Program-made: the position numbers and the translations under genes
Shown: piece by piece, positions 34,023 to 42,562 of the stretch
Numbering within the stretch: position 1 is the first letter of the stretch
Layout: each line of letters begins with the position of its first letter
Assembly (NCBI GenBank): GCA_019638625.1
Contig: JAHBTK010000004.1
Coordinates: 124,001 to 188,000, forward strand
Direction of reading: 5' to 3'
DNA from: Chitinophagaceae bacterium
GTDB lineage: Bacteria; Bacteroidota; Bacteroidia; Chitinophagales; Chitinophagaceae
Length of the DNA: 64,000 nt
Notes under the pieces: model-generated
The model's input: only the letters and a program-made list of their open reading frames with translations
What the model was told of the DNA's origin: nothing
Databases searched by the model: none

Positions 34023-34442
34023 TTAGGAGTTAATTGCGGAATTGATAAATATTTTCATATCACAGGCTGCTATCAGTTTTTCCCCACAGGTTATTCGTCC
34101 GGAAATAATGGTTACATCAAATACCTGGTTTTTTATGCCGATAGTAGTTTCTATTTCATCCCCCACTGCAGGCAACTGTCCGATCTCCAGGTTTTGCACA
34201 GCCCCGATAAATCCTACGGGAACCGGTTCATTTTTCAGGCGGCACAGGTATCCCATCCTCGCGGCAGCTGTTTGTGCAATATTTTCTATCAGCGCCGGTT
34301 CCGTTAAACAACCATCAGCAACAAAAATATTACGCTCTTCTATTTTATACCTGCTGGTGGCCGTTGTTTCGTCAGCCGTCACCAGGTTATCCAGCATCAC
34401 AAATGGCGGACGTTGAGGTATCAATGGTAATATATCTTTCAT
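34023..34442 (-). CDS. Hotdog-fold FabZ/ApeP-like protein (3-hydroxyacyl-ACP dehydratase family)
   Basis: 139 residues. The opening LPLIPQRPPFVMLDNL parallels the LxPHRxPFLLVD start of FabZ. The helix LTEPALIENIAQTAAARMG corresponds to the central FabZ helix and keeps the catalytic Glu. Aligning that helix, the catalytic His of the FabZ GHFPG motif is replaced (NIFVADG here). The protein may therefore be a non-catalytic or altered partner, as in two-subunit dehydratases of aryl-polyene pathways. It is the first gene of the halogenase/ketosynthase set. Confidence 0.72.
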   Translation of the reverse strand: MKDILPLIPQRPPFVMLDNLVTADETTATSRYKIEERNIFVADGCLTEPALIENIAQTAAARMGYLCRLKNEPVPVGFIGAVQNLEIGQLPAVGDEIETTIGIKNQVFDVTIISGRITCGEKLIAACDMKIFINSAINS

Positions 34443-34545
34443 ACAACCCGGATGTTACCGCTCTTTTGATTTGCAATGTAACTGAATAATTTGAATATGC
34501 CCTGCAAAACGCAAGGCGTTCCTGGGAATCAAATGCTTCAACCGC

Positions 34546-36207
34546 TTACTTTTTGCTCTCTTTTGCCCAATTATCTCTCAAAGTTGCCGTACGGTTGAAA
34601 ACAAGCTTTTCCGGAGTGGAAGTTTTATCAGGCGTAAAATATCCTTTGCGTATGAACTGAAATTTTTCTCCCGGCTTCGCCGTAGCTAAAGCAGGTTCTA
34701 TATATACTTTATTCACTACTTGCAACGAGTTCTTATTGATATAACTCGTAAAGTCCTCTTCCTCCCCGGGATTTTCCACACTAAATAACCGGTCATACAA
34801 TTTCACTTCCGCTTCAGCCGCATGCTGCACACTCACCCAATGTATGGTGCCTTTTACATGAATGCCGGAAGTGTCATTACCACTTTTGCTTTCCGGAATA
34901 TATGTACAGCGTATCTCCGTAATATTTCCCTTATCGTCCTTTACAAAATCCTCGCATTTTACGATGTAAGCGCTCTTCAGGCGTACCATTGCTCCCGGCG
35001 CCAGCCGGAACCATTTTTTTGCCGGCACTTCCATAAAATCCTCTCTTTCTATCCACAACTCGCCCGAAAAGGGGATCGGCCGGGTACCGCCATTGTCTTC
35101 CGCTTCGGGGTTGTTTTCGCTCAGCACTTCCTCTGTTTGTCCTGCAGGATAGTTGGTTATTACCAGCCTGATGGGGTCAAGCACTGCCATACGCCTCAAA
35201 GCGATTTTATTAAGATCTTCCCGCACACAAAATTCCAGCAAGCCCATATCCACCACATTCTCCCTTTTTGCCACCCCGATCCGGTCGCAAAAATCACGGA
35301 TGCTTTCGGGTGTATATCCCCTGCGGCGCATACCGCTGATGGTCGTCAGCCTCGGATCATCCCAGCCATCCACGATTTTTTCGTTGACAAGTTGCATCAG
35401 CTTACGCTTGCTGGTGATGCTATAGCTCACGTTGCGGCGGGCAAATTCATATTGCCTGGAGGGAAATATCTCCAGCCTCTCTATCAGCCAGTCGTACAAT
35501 TCGCGATGCGGTACAAATTCCAACGTACAAATGGAGTGCGTAACCTCTTCGATGCTGTCGCTTTGTCCGTGGGCAAAATCATACATAGGATAAATACACC
35601 ACTTATCGCCGGTACGATGATGATGCGCGTGTTTGATGCGATACAGTACCGGATCCCGCATCAGCATATTCGGGTGCGCCATATCTATCTTTGCCCGCAG
35701 GGTCTTGGCGCCGTCGGCAAATTCGCCGTTTTTCATGCGGTCAAACAAATCCAGGTTTTCCTCCACGCTCCTGTCGCGGTAGGGGCTGTTTTTGCCTGGC
35801 TCGGTAGGCGTACCTTTCAGGGTGGCTATTTCTTCTGAAGTGCTGTCGTCTACATATGCCAACTCTTTTTTGATAAGCTTTACCGCGTATTCATACAGGG
35901 TATCAAAATAGTCGGAAGCATACAATTCATTTTCCCACTTGTAACCCAGCCAGGCAACATCTGCTTTGATACTTTCCACGTATTCTGTTTCTTCCGTCAC
36001 CGGGTTGGTATCGTCAAAGCGTAGATTGGTGTACCCGCCATATTTTTCTGTCAGTCCGAAATTGAGGCAGATGCTGGAGGCATGTCCTAAATGCAGATAA
36101 CCATTTGGTTCGGGAGGAAAACGGGTAATTATCCGGGAGTATTTGTTGTTTTTCAGATCCTCTTCTACAATTTCTTCTATAAAATTCAAACTTTTTTCCT
36201 CAGACAT
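34546..36207 (-). CDS. glnS: Glutaminyl-tRNA synthetase
   Basis: 553 residues from the ATG at 36207 (MSEEKSLNFIEEIVEEDL); a start 7 codons upstream is possible but lies over the promoter. It charges tRNA-Gln. The class I signatures are the HIGH motif PPEPNGYLHLGHASS (about residues 32-46) and the KMSKS equivalent SITSKRKLMQLV (about residues 263-274). The DDTNPVTEETEYVESI segment is shared by GlnRS and eukaryote-type GluRS, and YPMYDFAHGQSDSIE, with the GlnRS Tyr/Asp pocket, supports GlnRS. Its -7 box lies 19 bp upstream of the start. Confidence 0.95.
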   Translation of the reverse strand: MSEEKSLNFIEEIVEEDLKNNKYSRIITRFPPEPNGYLHLGHASSICLNFGLTEKYGGYTNLRFDDTNPVTEETEYVESIKADVAWLGYKWENELYASDYFDTLYEYAVKLIKKELAYVDDSTSEEIATLKGTPTEPGKNSPYRDRSVEENLDLFDRMKNGEFADGAKTLRAKIDMAHPNMLMRDPVLYRIKHAHHHRTGDKWCIYPMYDFAHGQSDSIEEVTHSICTLEFVPHRELYDWLIERLEIFPSRQYEFARRNVSYSITSKRKLMQLVNEKIVDGWDDPRLTTISGMRRRGYTPESIRDFCDRIGVAKRENVVDMGLLEFCVREDLNKIALRRMAVLDPIRLVITNYPAGQTEEVLSENNPEAEDNGGTRPIPFSGELWIEREDFMEVPAKKWFRLAPGAMVRLKSAYIVKCEDFVKDDKGNITEIRCTYIPESKSGNDTSGIHVKGTIHWVSVQHAAEAEVKLYDRLFSVENPGEEEDFTSYINKNSLQVVNKVYIEPALATAKPGEKFQFIRKGYFTPDKTSTPEKLVFNRTATLRDNWAKESKK

Positions 36208-36225
36208 AGGTACAATCCTTTTCGG

Positions 36226-36233
36226 CAAATGTA
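36226..36233 (-). promoter_or_regulatory. Bacteroidota -7 box (TACATTTG) for glnS
   Basis: Minus-strand TACATTTG lies about 20 bp before the glnS ATG, next to a strong inverted repeat (36238-36290) on its upstream side. The transcript would start near 36219, giving a leader of roughly 12 nt. Confidence 0.5.
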
Positions 36234-36237
36234 GGTT

Positions 36238-36290
36238 AAACCTGTGAGGTTTGCAGCGCAGCTTTCCCTCCCGGCAAACCTCACAGGTTT
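36238..36290. repeat. 17-bp perfect inverted repeat (AAACCTGTGAGGTTT type)
   Basis: AAACCTGTGAGGTTTGC (36238-36254) and GCAAACCTCACAGGTTT (36274-36290) are perfect complements. Each arm is itself a small palindrome (AAACCT/AGGTTT). It lies just after the stop codon of the gene at 36303-37313 and directly upstream of the glnS -7 box, so it could terminate the first transcript and affect the second. Confidence 0.7.
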
Positions 36291-36302
36291 GTCAGCCCGC
36301 TC

Positions 36303-37313
36303 CTATCTTAAAAGCGTAACCTGCCCTCTTAGCGTGAGTTCCCGTTTGAGCATAAAGTCGTAGTACACGCAAAAGTAGGTATAGCTGCCTATATCCGCCC
36401 GCTTTCCATTCACCTTACCATCCCAGGCTTTTGCCGGGTCGGAGGTTTCAAATACCTTTTGACCAAAGCGGTTGAATACTGCCAGGTGATAGGTGGAGAT
36501 GGGACAAAAGGCGCCAGCCCTGAAAGTTTCATTGATGCCGTCGCCGTTGGGGGTAAACGCCGTAGGAAAATTTACGCAACGGGTGTCGCAGGTCACCGTA
36601 GTTACCGTGTCCACCAGGCTTCCGCAGATATTATCCCCTCTCAATACATATTTTCCGGCTTCCGTAGCCGTAAAATCCGGCCGCGTGGACCCATCCTGCC
36701 AGGCATAAGTGGTATATTTCTGCTCTACGATCTGTAACACTACCCCGGGAGCGCCACAGGGTATAATTATATCTTTTCCGAGGTTAAAATTGGGTTTGTC
36801 AATCACTTCCACCGTAAGCCGGGCCCGGGGGCTTTCACAGCCCAGGATCGTTTGGGACACATAATAATAGGTGGTGCCGGTATCAGCCGTGGAAGGTATC
36901 GGCGCCGTGGTACTCCCATCCGTACTCAGCGGGGTGCTATACCAACGCAAGGATTCTCCCCAGGCCTGCAGGCGCCGGGCGCTGGTATTCAGGCACAGCA
37001 GCTCATTTTCAACAGGAGGTAACTGTATCAGGGAGTTAAAGATCACATATACACTGTCTTCTACTGTACAACTCCCGTCGCTGACACTTACTTTATACGT
37101 ATCGGTTTGATGTATGTCAATATAGCCGGTGGTTTGTCCTCCCTCCCATACATAGCTTACAGGTCCATGTATATCAGGCAGTTGCAACCGATGTAACGTA
37201 TCGGCACAAATAATAATACTGTCTCCGGGAAACAACCTTTCTGTACAGTTGAGCTGCGCTTTCCCAAAAAGGACTGTTAATAAAAGCGCCGGTAATAGGA
37301 TACTTTGTTTCAT
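36303..37313 (-). CDS. Secreted gliding-motility-associated C-terminal domain protein (T9SS type B cargo)
   Basis: 336 residues from the ATG at 37313, where the signal [20 protein letters not shown] begins; the open frame reaches 37358. The first two thirds contain Ig/PKD-like segments with paired Cys ([40 protein letters not shown]). The C-terminal 85 residues are the CHU_C/gliding-motility sorting domain: [20 protein letters not shown], then [31 protein letters not shown] and LRGQVTLLR. This type B signal directs export and surface anchoring by the type IX system. Its ligand or role is unknown. Confidence 0.9.
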   Translation of the reverse strand: MKQSILLPALLLTVLFGKAQLNCTERLFPGDSIIICADTLHRLQLPDIHGPVSYVWEGGQTTGYIDIHQTDTYKVSVSDGSCTVEDSVYVIFNSLIQLPPVENELLCLNTSARRLQAWGESLRWYSTPLSTDGSTTAPIPSTADTGTTYYYVSQTILGCESPRARLTVEVIDKPNFNLGKDIIIPCGAPGVVLQIVEQKYTTYAWQDGSTRPDFTATEAGKYVLRGDNICGSLVDTVTTVTCDTRCVNFPTAFTPNGDGINETFRAGAFCPISTYHLAVFNRFGQKVFETSDPAKAWDGKVNGKRADIGSYTYFCVYYDFMLKRELTLRGQVTLLR

Positions 37314-37414
37314 GGGATAAAGGAACTTTGGCCGGTAGTACAACGTATTTATAGTCACATTATGTATGAAACTGCCTGTTTTTACCGGTTACTTCAGGAA
37401 ATCAGTAAAATCTT

Positions 37415-37446
37415 TTTGATTTTTAATTATATTTTGCTGAACTTTG
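37415..37446 (+). promoter_or_regulatory. Candidate promoter of the rpmB-rpmG operon
   Basis: TTTG (37415-37418) is followed after 20 bp by GAACTTTG (37439-37446), which matches TAnnTTTG except at the first base. The transcript would start near 37452, 15 bp before the rpmB ATG. Confidence 0.4.
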
Positions 37447-37466
37447 CACTCCCAAAAAATAGGATT

Positions 37467-37703
37467 ATGGCAAGAGTATGTCAGGTTACAGGCAAAGTTC
37501 CCATTACTGGACACTATGTGTCTCACTCAAATATTAAAACAAAACGCAGGTTTTTGCCTAACCTGCAGACCAAGCGTTTTTTCCTGGCAGAAGAAGACCG
37601 TTGGATTACCCTGAAACTGTCTACTGAAGGCCTGAGAACCATTAATAAAAAGGGGCTTTACACTGTGGTGAAGGAATTGCGCGCCCAGGGAGAAAAAATC
37701 TGA
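37467..37703 (+). CDS. rpmB: Ribosomal protein bL28
   Basis: 78 residues from the ATG at 37467; the longer frame from 37305 has no family support. [20 protein letters not shown] and the following [14 protein letters not shown] are the bL28 signature, ending [16 protein letters not shown]. It is a basic large-subunit protein. It is followed after 23 bp by rpmG, as in most Bacteroidota. Confidence 0.97.
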   Translation: MARVCQVTGKVPITGHYVSHSNIKTKRRFLPNLQTKRFFLAEEDRWITLKLSTEGLRTINKKGLYTVVKELRAQGEKI

Positions 37704-37726
37704 TAACAATCTAAATTTATACAGCA

Positions 37727-37909
37727 ATGGCTAAGAAAGGTAACAGAGTGCAGGTGATCCTGGAGTGTACCGAGCACAAAACAAGTGGTCAGCCGGGCAC
37801 CAGCAGGTATATTTCTACCAAAAACAAGAAAAATACCCCTGAGCGTCTTGAGCTGAAAAAATACAATCCTATTTTAAAAAAGGTTACTGTTCATAAAGAA
37901 ATTAAATAG
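37727..37909 (+). CDS. rpmG: Ribosomal protein bL33
   Basis: 60 residues: [18 protein letters not shown] at the start, [20 protein letters not shown] in the middle and a basic end. The two zinc-binding Cys pairs of C+ type bL33 are absent (only one Cys), so this is the zinc-free C- form. It lies between rpmB and the DUF4295 gene. Confidence 0.97.
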   Translation: MAKKGNRVQVILECTEHKTSGQPGTSRYISTKNKKNTPERLELKKYNPILKKVTVHKEIK

Positions 37910-37969
37910 GTGTGGAGTGTGCTGTCAATCAGCATATTTTCACATTTTCACATTTTCAAATTTATTCCC

Positions 37970-38143
37970 ATGGCAAAAGCAGCTAAAACCGCGATCAAGA
38001 CGAAAGACCAGAAAGCAGCCGCTGAGGCTAAAAACTGGACTAAAGTAATTAAGGCTGTACGCAGCCCTAAATCCGGCGCATATACTTTCAAAGAGTCAAT
38101 TGTGCATAAGGATAAAGTAAAGGACTTTTTAGCCCAGAAATAA
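37970..38143 (+). CDS. DUF4295 family protein (probable Bacteroidota-specific ribosomal protein)
   Basis: 57 residues from the ATG at 37970. The open frame upstream to 37910 is not basic and lacks family similarity. The protein is very basic (MAKAAKTAIKTKDQKAAAEA, then KVIKAVRSPKSGAYTFKESI). It is nearly invariably encoded after rpmB-rpmG and before ftsY in Bacteroidota. From memory, a structure of a Flavobacterium ribosome identified a protein of this kind as a new large-subunit component (bL38); I cannot confirm that it is this family. A T-rich hairpin terminator follows at 38167. Confidence 0.85.
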   Translation: MAKAAKTAIKTKDQKAAAEAKNWTKVIKAVRSPKSGAYTFKESIVHKDKVKDFLAQK

Positions 38144-38166
38144 TCCTGGGTGTTAAAATAATCTGG

Positions 38167-38208
38167 AAGCTGTCACGGTAAATTCGGGACAGCTTTTGTT
38201 ATTTTTAT
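38167..38208 (+). terminator. Rho-independent terminator of the rpmB operon
   Basis: Stem AAGCTGTC (38167-38174) with GACAGCTT (38188-38195), a 13-nt loop, followed by TTGTTATTTTT. It lies 24 bp after the DUF4295 stop codon. Confidence 0.8.
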
Positions 38209-38215
38209 CAATAAT

Positions 38216-38746
38216 ATGAACAATACGGTTTCAATCAGAAAAGCCGGACTGGAGGACGCTGAAACAATAGTGAATGTCGGCAAAAAGACGTTTTGGGAAA
38301 CCTATTCAGAAGCAGGACTGAATGGGACCCTGTCAACCTATGTCGAACAAAAATTCAACCTGGAAAAAATTACCGCAGAGTTAAACCGTAATGATACGGA
38401 ATTTTACCTCGGGTATGTAGACAATCAGCCGGTGGCCTTTACCAAGTTGCGCAACGACCGGGTGGTGAAGGGTATAGAAGGAAAAAAAGCGCTTGAAATA
38501 GAACGGATTTATGTGCTGAAGGAATACCAGGGCTTCAAAGTGGGAAAAGAAATGATGGATAGCTGTAAAAAAATGGCAATTGACCATCAATATGAAGTGA
38601 TCTGGCTGCAGGTATGGCAAAAAAATGATAAGGCCATCCAGTTTTACCTGAAAGCGGGATTCGTGGTGTTTGATACCGCAGTTTTTAATTATGTCCTGAA
38701 CGTGGAACAAGATGATTTTCTGATGCGTCTGGACCTTTTTTATTAA
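38216..38746 (+). CDS. GNAT-family N-acetyltransferase
   Basis: 176 residues. The acetyl-CoA-binding segment IERIYVLKEYQGFKVGKEMM (about residues 96-115, Q-x-x-x-x-G-like) and the later VIWLQVWQKNDKAIQFYLKA segment (about 132-151, with the family's Asn-x-x-Ala-x-x-Phe-Tyr) define the fold. The substrate is unknown; peptide, polyamine or aminoglycoside acetyltransferases share it. The gene sits between the ribosomal protein operon and ftsY, 9 bp before the latter, so they may be co-transcribed. Confidence 0.88.
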   Translation: MNNTVSIRKAGLEDAETIVNVGKKTFWETYSEAGLNGTLSTYVEQKFNLEKITAELNRNDTEFYLGYVDNQPVAFTKLRNDRVVKGIEGKKALEIERIYVLKEYQGFKVGKEMMDSCKKMAIDHQYEVIWLQVWQKNDKAIQFYLKAGFVVFDTAVFNYVLNVEQDDFLMRLDLFY

Positions 38747-38755
38747 ATTAAGACT

Positions 38756-39715
38756 ATGGGATTTTTTGGAAAACTATTTGGCAAAAAAGAAAAAGAGAGC
38801 CTTGACCAGGGACTTGAAAAAACAAAAGCAGGCTTTCTGTCGAAAATCACAAAAGCTATTGCAGGCAAAAGCACCGTAGACGAAGAAGTGCTGGACAACC
38901 TGGAAGAAGTGCTGGTAAGCGCTGATGTGGGAATCACCACTACGGTTGCCATTATAGAAAAAATCGAGGCGCGGGTATCCAGGGACAAATATCTCAATAC
39001 CTCGGAACTGAATACCATCCTGCAGGAAGAGATGGAAAACATCCTGGTAGATGCCCCGGAGACAAATGCATACGGATTTGATTCGGAACTTCCGGCCAAA
39101 CCATATATCATACTGGTGGTGGGCGTAAACGGTGTAGGAAAAACCACTACCATCGGCAAGCTGGCGCATAATTTCAAAAAAGCGGGTAAGTCCGTGTTAC
39201 TGGGAGCCGCCGACACTTTTAGAGCGGCTGCTGTTGACCAGTTGACCATCTGGAGCGAAAGAGTGGGCGTACCTATCGTAAAAAAAGAAATGGGCAGCGA
39301 TCCGGCATCGGTAGCTTTTGACACCGTAACCAGCGGGGTTGCCAAAAACGCGGACGTAATACTCATAGATACTGCAGGGCGGCTGCACAACAAACTGCAC
39401 CTGATGGAAGAGCTGAGTAAAATAAAAAGAGTGATCCAAAAAGTAATACCCGATGCGCCGCATGAGGTAATGCTGGTGCTGGATGGCTCTACCGGACAAA
39501 ATGCCCTGGAGCAGGCGAAACATTTTACCGCGGCTACCGATGTCAGCGCTTTGACCATTACCAAACTGGATGGCACAGCCAAAGGTGGTGTGGTATTATC
39601 AATAGCTCACCAGTTTAAGATCCCGGTAAAATTCATCGGAGTGGGAGAAAAAATGGAAGACCTGCTGGTTTTTGATAAACACGAATTTGTAGACAGCCTG
39701 TTTAGTTTAAAATAG
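38756..39715 (+). CDS. ftsY: Signal recognition particle receptor FtsY
   Basis: 319 residues, the SRP receptor GTPase that docks nascent-chain ribosomes at the membrane. A short basic A-region (GFFGKLFGKKEKESLDQGLE) replaces the long acidic domain of enterobacteria, which is usual for the phylum. The N domain helices precede the G domain: G1 VGVNGVGKTTTIGKLA (about residues 121-136), the AADTFRAAAVDQL motif (about 151-163), G3 ILIDTAGRLHN, G4 ITKLDGTAKGG (about 269-279), and GVGEKMEDLLVFD at the end. Confidence 0.97.
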   Translation: MGFFGKLFGKKEKESLDQGLEKTKAGFLSKITKAIAGKSTVDEEVLDNLEEVLVSADVGITTTVAIIEKIEARVSRDKYLNTSELNTILQEEMENILVDAPETNAYGFDSELPAKPYIILVVGVNGVGKTTTIGKLAHNFKKAGKSVLLGAADTFRAAAVDQLTIWSERVGVPIVKKEMGSDPASVAFDTVTSGVAKNADVILIDTAGRLHNKLHLMEELSKIKRVIQKVIPDAPHEVMLVLDGSTGQNALEQAKHFTAATDVSALTITKLDGTAKGGVVLSIAHQFKIPVKFIGVGEKMEDLLVFDKHEFVDSLFSLK

Positions 39716-39765
39716 ATAGTAAGTGTGTGCTTACCTCTTACTACTTAATACTCACTACTCATCCC
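39716..39765. terminator. GTAAG/CTTAC hairpin between convergent ftsY and GHMP kinase genes
   Basis: GTAAG, a short GTGTGTG-type loop and CTTAC, followed by CTCTTACTACTTAATACTCA. It occupies the whole 50-bp space between two stop codons and resembles similar TAAG/CTTA-rich spacers at 5030-5082, 22861-22928 and 60541-60612. Confidence 0.5.
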
Positions 39766-40788
39766 TCACACCGACCATGTCGTCAAACCATATTTAGTGA
39801 AATTATATTGTTTTACTTCTCCTCCAAATTTCTGCAGCGCTTCAATCACTGCATACCGGCTGTTGCCCGGGCAATAAAAAGTCATGAAGCCACCACCACC
39901 GGCGCCGGATATTTTTCCACCGGTGGCGCCTGCCTGCCTGGCCGCCTTGTATATTTCTTCGATCATGGGGTTGGAGATGTTTTCCGCCATTCGACGCTTT
40001 TGCTGGAATCCGAAATCGAGTATCTCTCCAATTTCGTGTAACCTTCCCAGTAACAACGCTTCCTTCATTCTTTTACTTTGTTCCTTCAACTGATGTGTTG
40101 CCTCTATGGAACTTTCATTCTTCTGCTTCACATTTTTCTGCTGTTCTTTTATGATGGCCGCAGACTCCCGGCTGGTGGCCGTGAAGAACAACAACAGGTT
40201 ATTTTCCAGTTCGCTCAGGTATTCCGGTTTTACCCGCAAAGGGTTAACGATCACTTTGTCATTTTCGTAAAACTCCATATAGTTTACACCGCCAAATGTG
40301 GCCGCGTACTGGTCCTGCCTGCCACCAGCCAGTTGCAGGTCATTTCTTTCAATGTCGTAAGCATAGTGGGCTATATCATATTCTCCCATCGGTAATTTTA
40401 AAAGTTCCGCAAACGCGCCGATGATGGCCACTACCAATGTGGAAGAGGTACCCAGCCCGGAGCCGGCGGGCGCATCTACATAGGTTGACAGTCTGAAAGC
40501 CGTATCCGGAAATCCGTAGTCTGCCCGGATCCGGTTGTACACACCTTTTAGCAGGTCCAGTTTCCCGTCTATAGGAAGTGAATTTGATCTTACATACTGG
40601 AGGCTTTCTTTCCTGTCGGCGGCCTGCAGTTCAATCGTATTACCCGGTATCAGTTCTATATTGGCATGTGCAAACAGGGAAATGGTAGCATTGAGTATAG
40701 CCCCTCCATACAGGTCGCAATAGGGACTTACATCCGTGCCTCCACCTGCCAGACCTATCCTGAGCGGCGCTTTACTTCTGTATATCAT
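39766..40788 (-). CDS. GHMP-family sugar kinase (heptose 7-phosphate kinase-like)
   Basis: 340 residues. Family motifs are KAPLRIGLAGGGTDVSPYCD at the N-terminus (motif 1), APAGSGLGTSSTLVVAIIGA (motif 2, the ATP phosphate loop, about residues 109-128) and ATGGKISGAGGGGFMTFYC near residue 290 (motif 3). The TDVSPYCD version and overall length match D-glycero-alpha-D-manno-heptose 7-phosphate kinases (HddA type), used to make GDP-heptose for surface glycans, and related fucokinase-like enzymes. No other heptose gene is nearby, so the substrate is tentative. Confidence 0.85.
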   Translation of the reverse strand: MIYRSKAPLRIGLAGGGTDVSPYCDLYGGAILNATISLFAHANIELIPGNTIELQAADRKESLQYVRSNSLPIDGKLDLLKGVYNRIRADYGFPDTAFRLSTYVDAPAGSGLGTSSTLVVAIIGAFAELLKLPMGEYDIAHYAYDIERNDLQLAGGRQDQYAATFGGVNYMEFYENDKVIVNPLRVKPEYLSELENNLLLFFTATSRESAAIIKEQQKNVKQKNESSIEATHQLKEQSKRMKEALLLGRLHEIGEILDFGFQQKRRMAENISNPMIEEIYKAARQAGATGGKISGAGGGGFMTFYCPGNSRYAVIEALQKFGGEVKQYNFTKYGLTTWSV

Positions 40789-40883
40789 GCGGCGAATTGT
40801 ATTAGTTGGTAAAGGTAGACTATTTAAGTTTTCCCGCTGTTCAGGCTGATAAACTACCGGAAACGTTGCACCCGGTAAAAAAT

Positions 40884-40918
40884 CAAAGGCTGCCCCACTG
40901 AGCAGCCTTTAATTTTTT
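40884..40918 (-). terminator. Terminator of the polysaccharide utilisation operon
   Basis: A 9-bp perfect stem (AAAGGCTGC at 40885-40893 with GCAGCCTTT at 40902-40910) is followed on the minus strand by GATTTTTTA. It lies 26 bp beyond the stop of the last SusD gene. The T-rich flank on the plus side means it could work in both directions. Confidence 0.8.
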
Positions 40919-40935
40919 ATAGTACCGGCACAATA

Positions 40936-42528
40936 CTAATTCCAGTCGTTATTAACCGCTGCCGCGACAGTAGGGTTATAATTCTTCTCTATGTCCGGTA
41001 TGGGAAACAACAAATGTTTGTCCTGGAAAGGCTGGCTACCATCACCAGGCTCAGCGGCCCTTTCGCTGTTGATGGTTGCCCTGGCAATACCCCAGCGTAT
41101 CAGGTCAAAATACCGGGATTGCTCACCGCAGAGTTCAAGATGCCGTTCTCTATTGAGAATCTCCATAGCGGAAGTTTTATTACCCAGTGTAGTGTAAGCA
41201 ACAGCACCTGCTCTGGCTCTTACATCATTGATGTATCCCAACGGCACGCTACCCGTATTATCCTCCTGGATATATGTTTCCGCCAGCATCAACAAGACAT
41301 CCGCATACCGTATTACCTGCGCATTAATGGAACTTGCAGGTCCGCCATAGGTTTCAACCTCATTGTAATACTGGTATTTTTTCCATTTATAGTCTCCCTG
41401 TTCATCCGCAGCATTAAACGGAAAAGGTTTTGATCCCCCATCGCATTGTTCGCAATACACTGTGGCGCCACCGCTGGCCGCATTGCCATAAAAGGTTGAT
41501 TTCGCCCGGGGGTCTGTGTAATTACCGGCCCCGGCAGGGTTTGGATAGGTAAACCTGTTTACTGCAGCGGTGGTTACATACACATTGTTCCAGTCGTTAA
41601 ATCCATATTCCTGCGCCCTGTCGGAATGAGTGGCTTTTCCGCCCCAGGTTTCCTGCCCGCCAAACACATAGTATTGGTTGCCGATTCCCCAATCCGTCCA
41701 CTCACCATTCATCACCTGGAAAATATTTTCGGGGCTGATCTGGTTGCCGGAACTGAACAAATGATCATACGAAGGGTCAAGACCATAACTATAGGGCGCC
41801 TGTGTCAATTTCAATAACTCTGCCTGTGCCTGTCCCCATTTTTTCTGGTAGAGATACGCTTTTCCGAGAAGCGCTGTAGCCGCTCCCCTGGTAACTCTTC
41901 CCAGGTCACTTTCGCTGTATGTTACCGGGAGGTCGTTCTGCGCATCTTTCAGGTCATTTTCAACTAAAGTCCAAATGTCTGCCACCGGAGAACGGCCAAT
42001 ATAGTTATCATTGATCATACTTTGGTAGTCCGTGATAAGAGGTGCATCTCCCCATAACATGGCAATATTAAGATAGCTGTAGGCCCGTAAAAATTTAACC
42101 TCCGCCACATACTGCCTTACTTTGCTCTGATCGCCTGCATCATCGGGGCTCCAGGCCTCTGCCCTGTCGATAACTATATTTGCCCTGAAGATCATGCGGT
42201 AAAGCCCCTTCCACAAATCAGCGATCTGCGGTTGATTGGTACCAAAAGTGTACATTGCCAATTGCGCCAGATCTCCCTGCATATTGTTTGTTCTCTTTGC
42301 ATCGTACCCTGCCAAGTCGAATATAAAATAGTATTCCCTGGACCACAGTCCATTGTGCAGCAAGGTGGCGTAGGTGGCGATAGCAGCCTGATTCAGCGCA
42401 TCGCTGTTATTAAAATAAGTTTCATAAGAATAGGCTCCCTGGCTTTCAAGCTCCAGCAAAGATTTCTTGCAGGAAATACTGGTTGCCATCAAACCAATTG
42501 CCAGTGATAGCCGAATTATATGTTTCAT
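40936..42528 (-). CDS. SusD/RagB-family glycan-binding lipoprotein (second pair)
   Basis: 530 residues. The lipoprotein signal ends TSISCKKSLLELES (Cys20). The SusD fold shows as TPR-like helices, with AYSYLNIAMLWGDAPLIT (about residues 150-168), the long-arm YIGRSPVADIWTLVENDLKD and a C-terminal RERHLELCGEQSRYFDLIRW with the conserved ELCGE-type motif. It lids the SusC transporter encoded just upstream in transcription (35-bp gap) and captures oligosaccharide at the surface. It is the last gene of the locus and differs clearly from the SusD at 51905-53578. Confidence 0.95.
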   Translation of the reverse strand: MKHIIRLSLAIGLMATSISCKKSLLELESQGAYSYETYFNNSDALNQAAIATYATLLHNGLWSREYYFIFDLAGYDAKRTNNMQGDLAQLAMYTFGTNQPQIADLWKGLYRMIFRANIVIDRAEAWSPDDAGDQSKVRQYVAEVKFLRAYSYLNIAMLWGDAPLITDYQSMINDNYIGRSPVADIWTLVENDLKDAQNDLPVTYSESDLGRVTRGAATALLGKAYLYQKKWGQAQAELLKLTQAPYSYGLDPSYDHLFSSGNQISPENIFQVMNGEWTDWGIGNQYYVFGGQETWGGKATHSDRAQEYGFNDWNNVYVTTAAVNRFTYPNPAGAGNYTDPRAKSTFYGNAASGGATVYCEQCDGGSKPFPFNAADEQGDYKWKKYQYYNEVETYGGPASSINAQVIRYADVLLMLAETYIQEDNTGSVPLGYINDVRARAGAVAYTTLGNKTSAMEILNRERHLELCGEQSRYFDLIRWGIARATINSERAAEPGDGSQPFQDKHLLFPIPDIEKNYNPTVAAAVNNDWN

Positions 42529-42562
42529 AAAATCAATATTATGTTTGTAAAGAATAGTTGTA

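Noticed and set aside
34822..35838. 338-codon plus-strand open frame
   Set aside because: It is antisense to glnS, which has clear synthetase motifs; the frame has no recognisable domain.
38743..39582. 279-codon minus-strand open frame
   Set aside because: It is antisense to ftsY with a Ser/Thr/Val-rich composition typical of a reverse-frame shadow.
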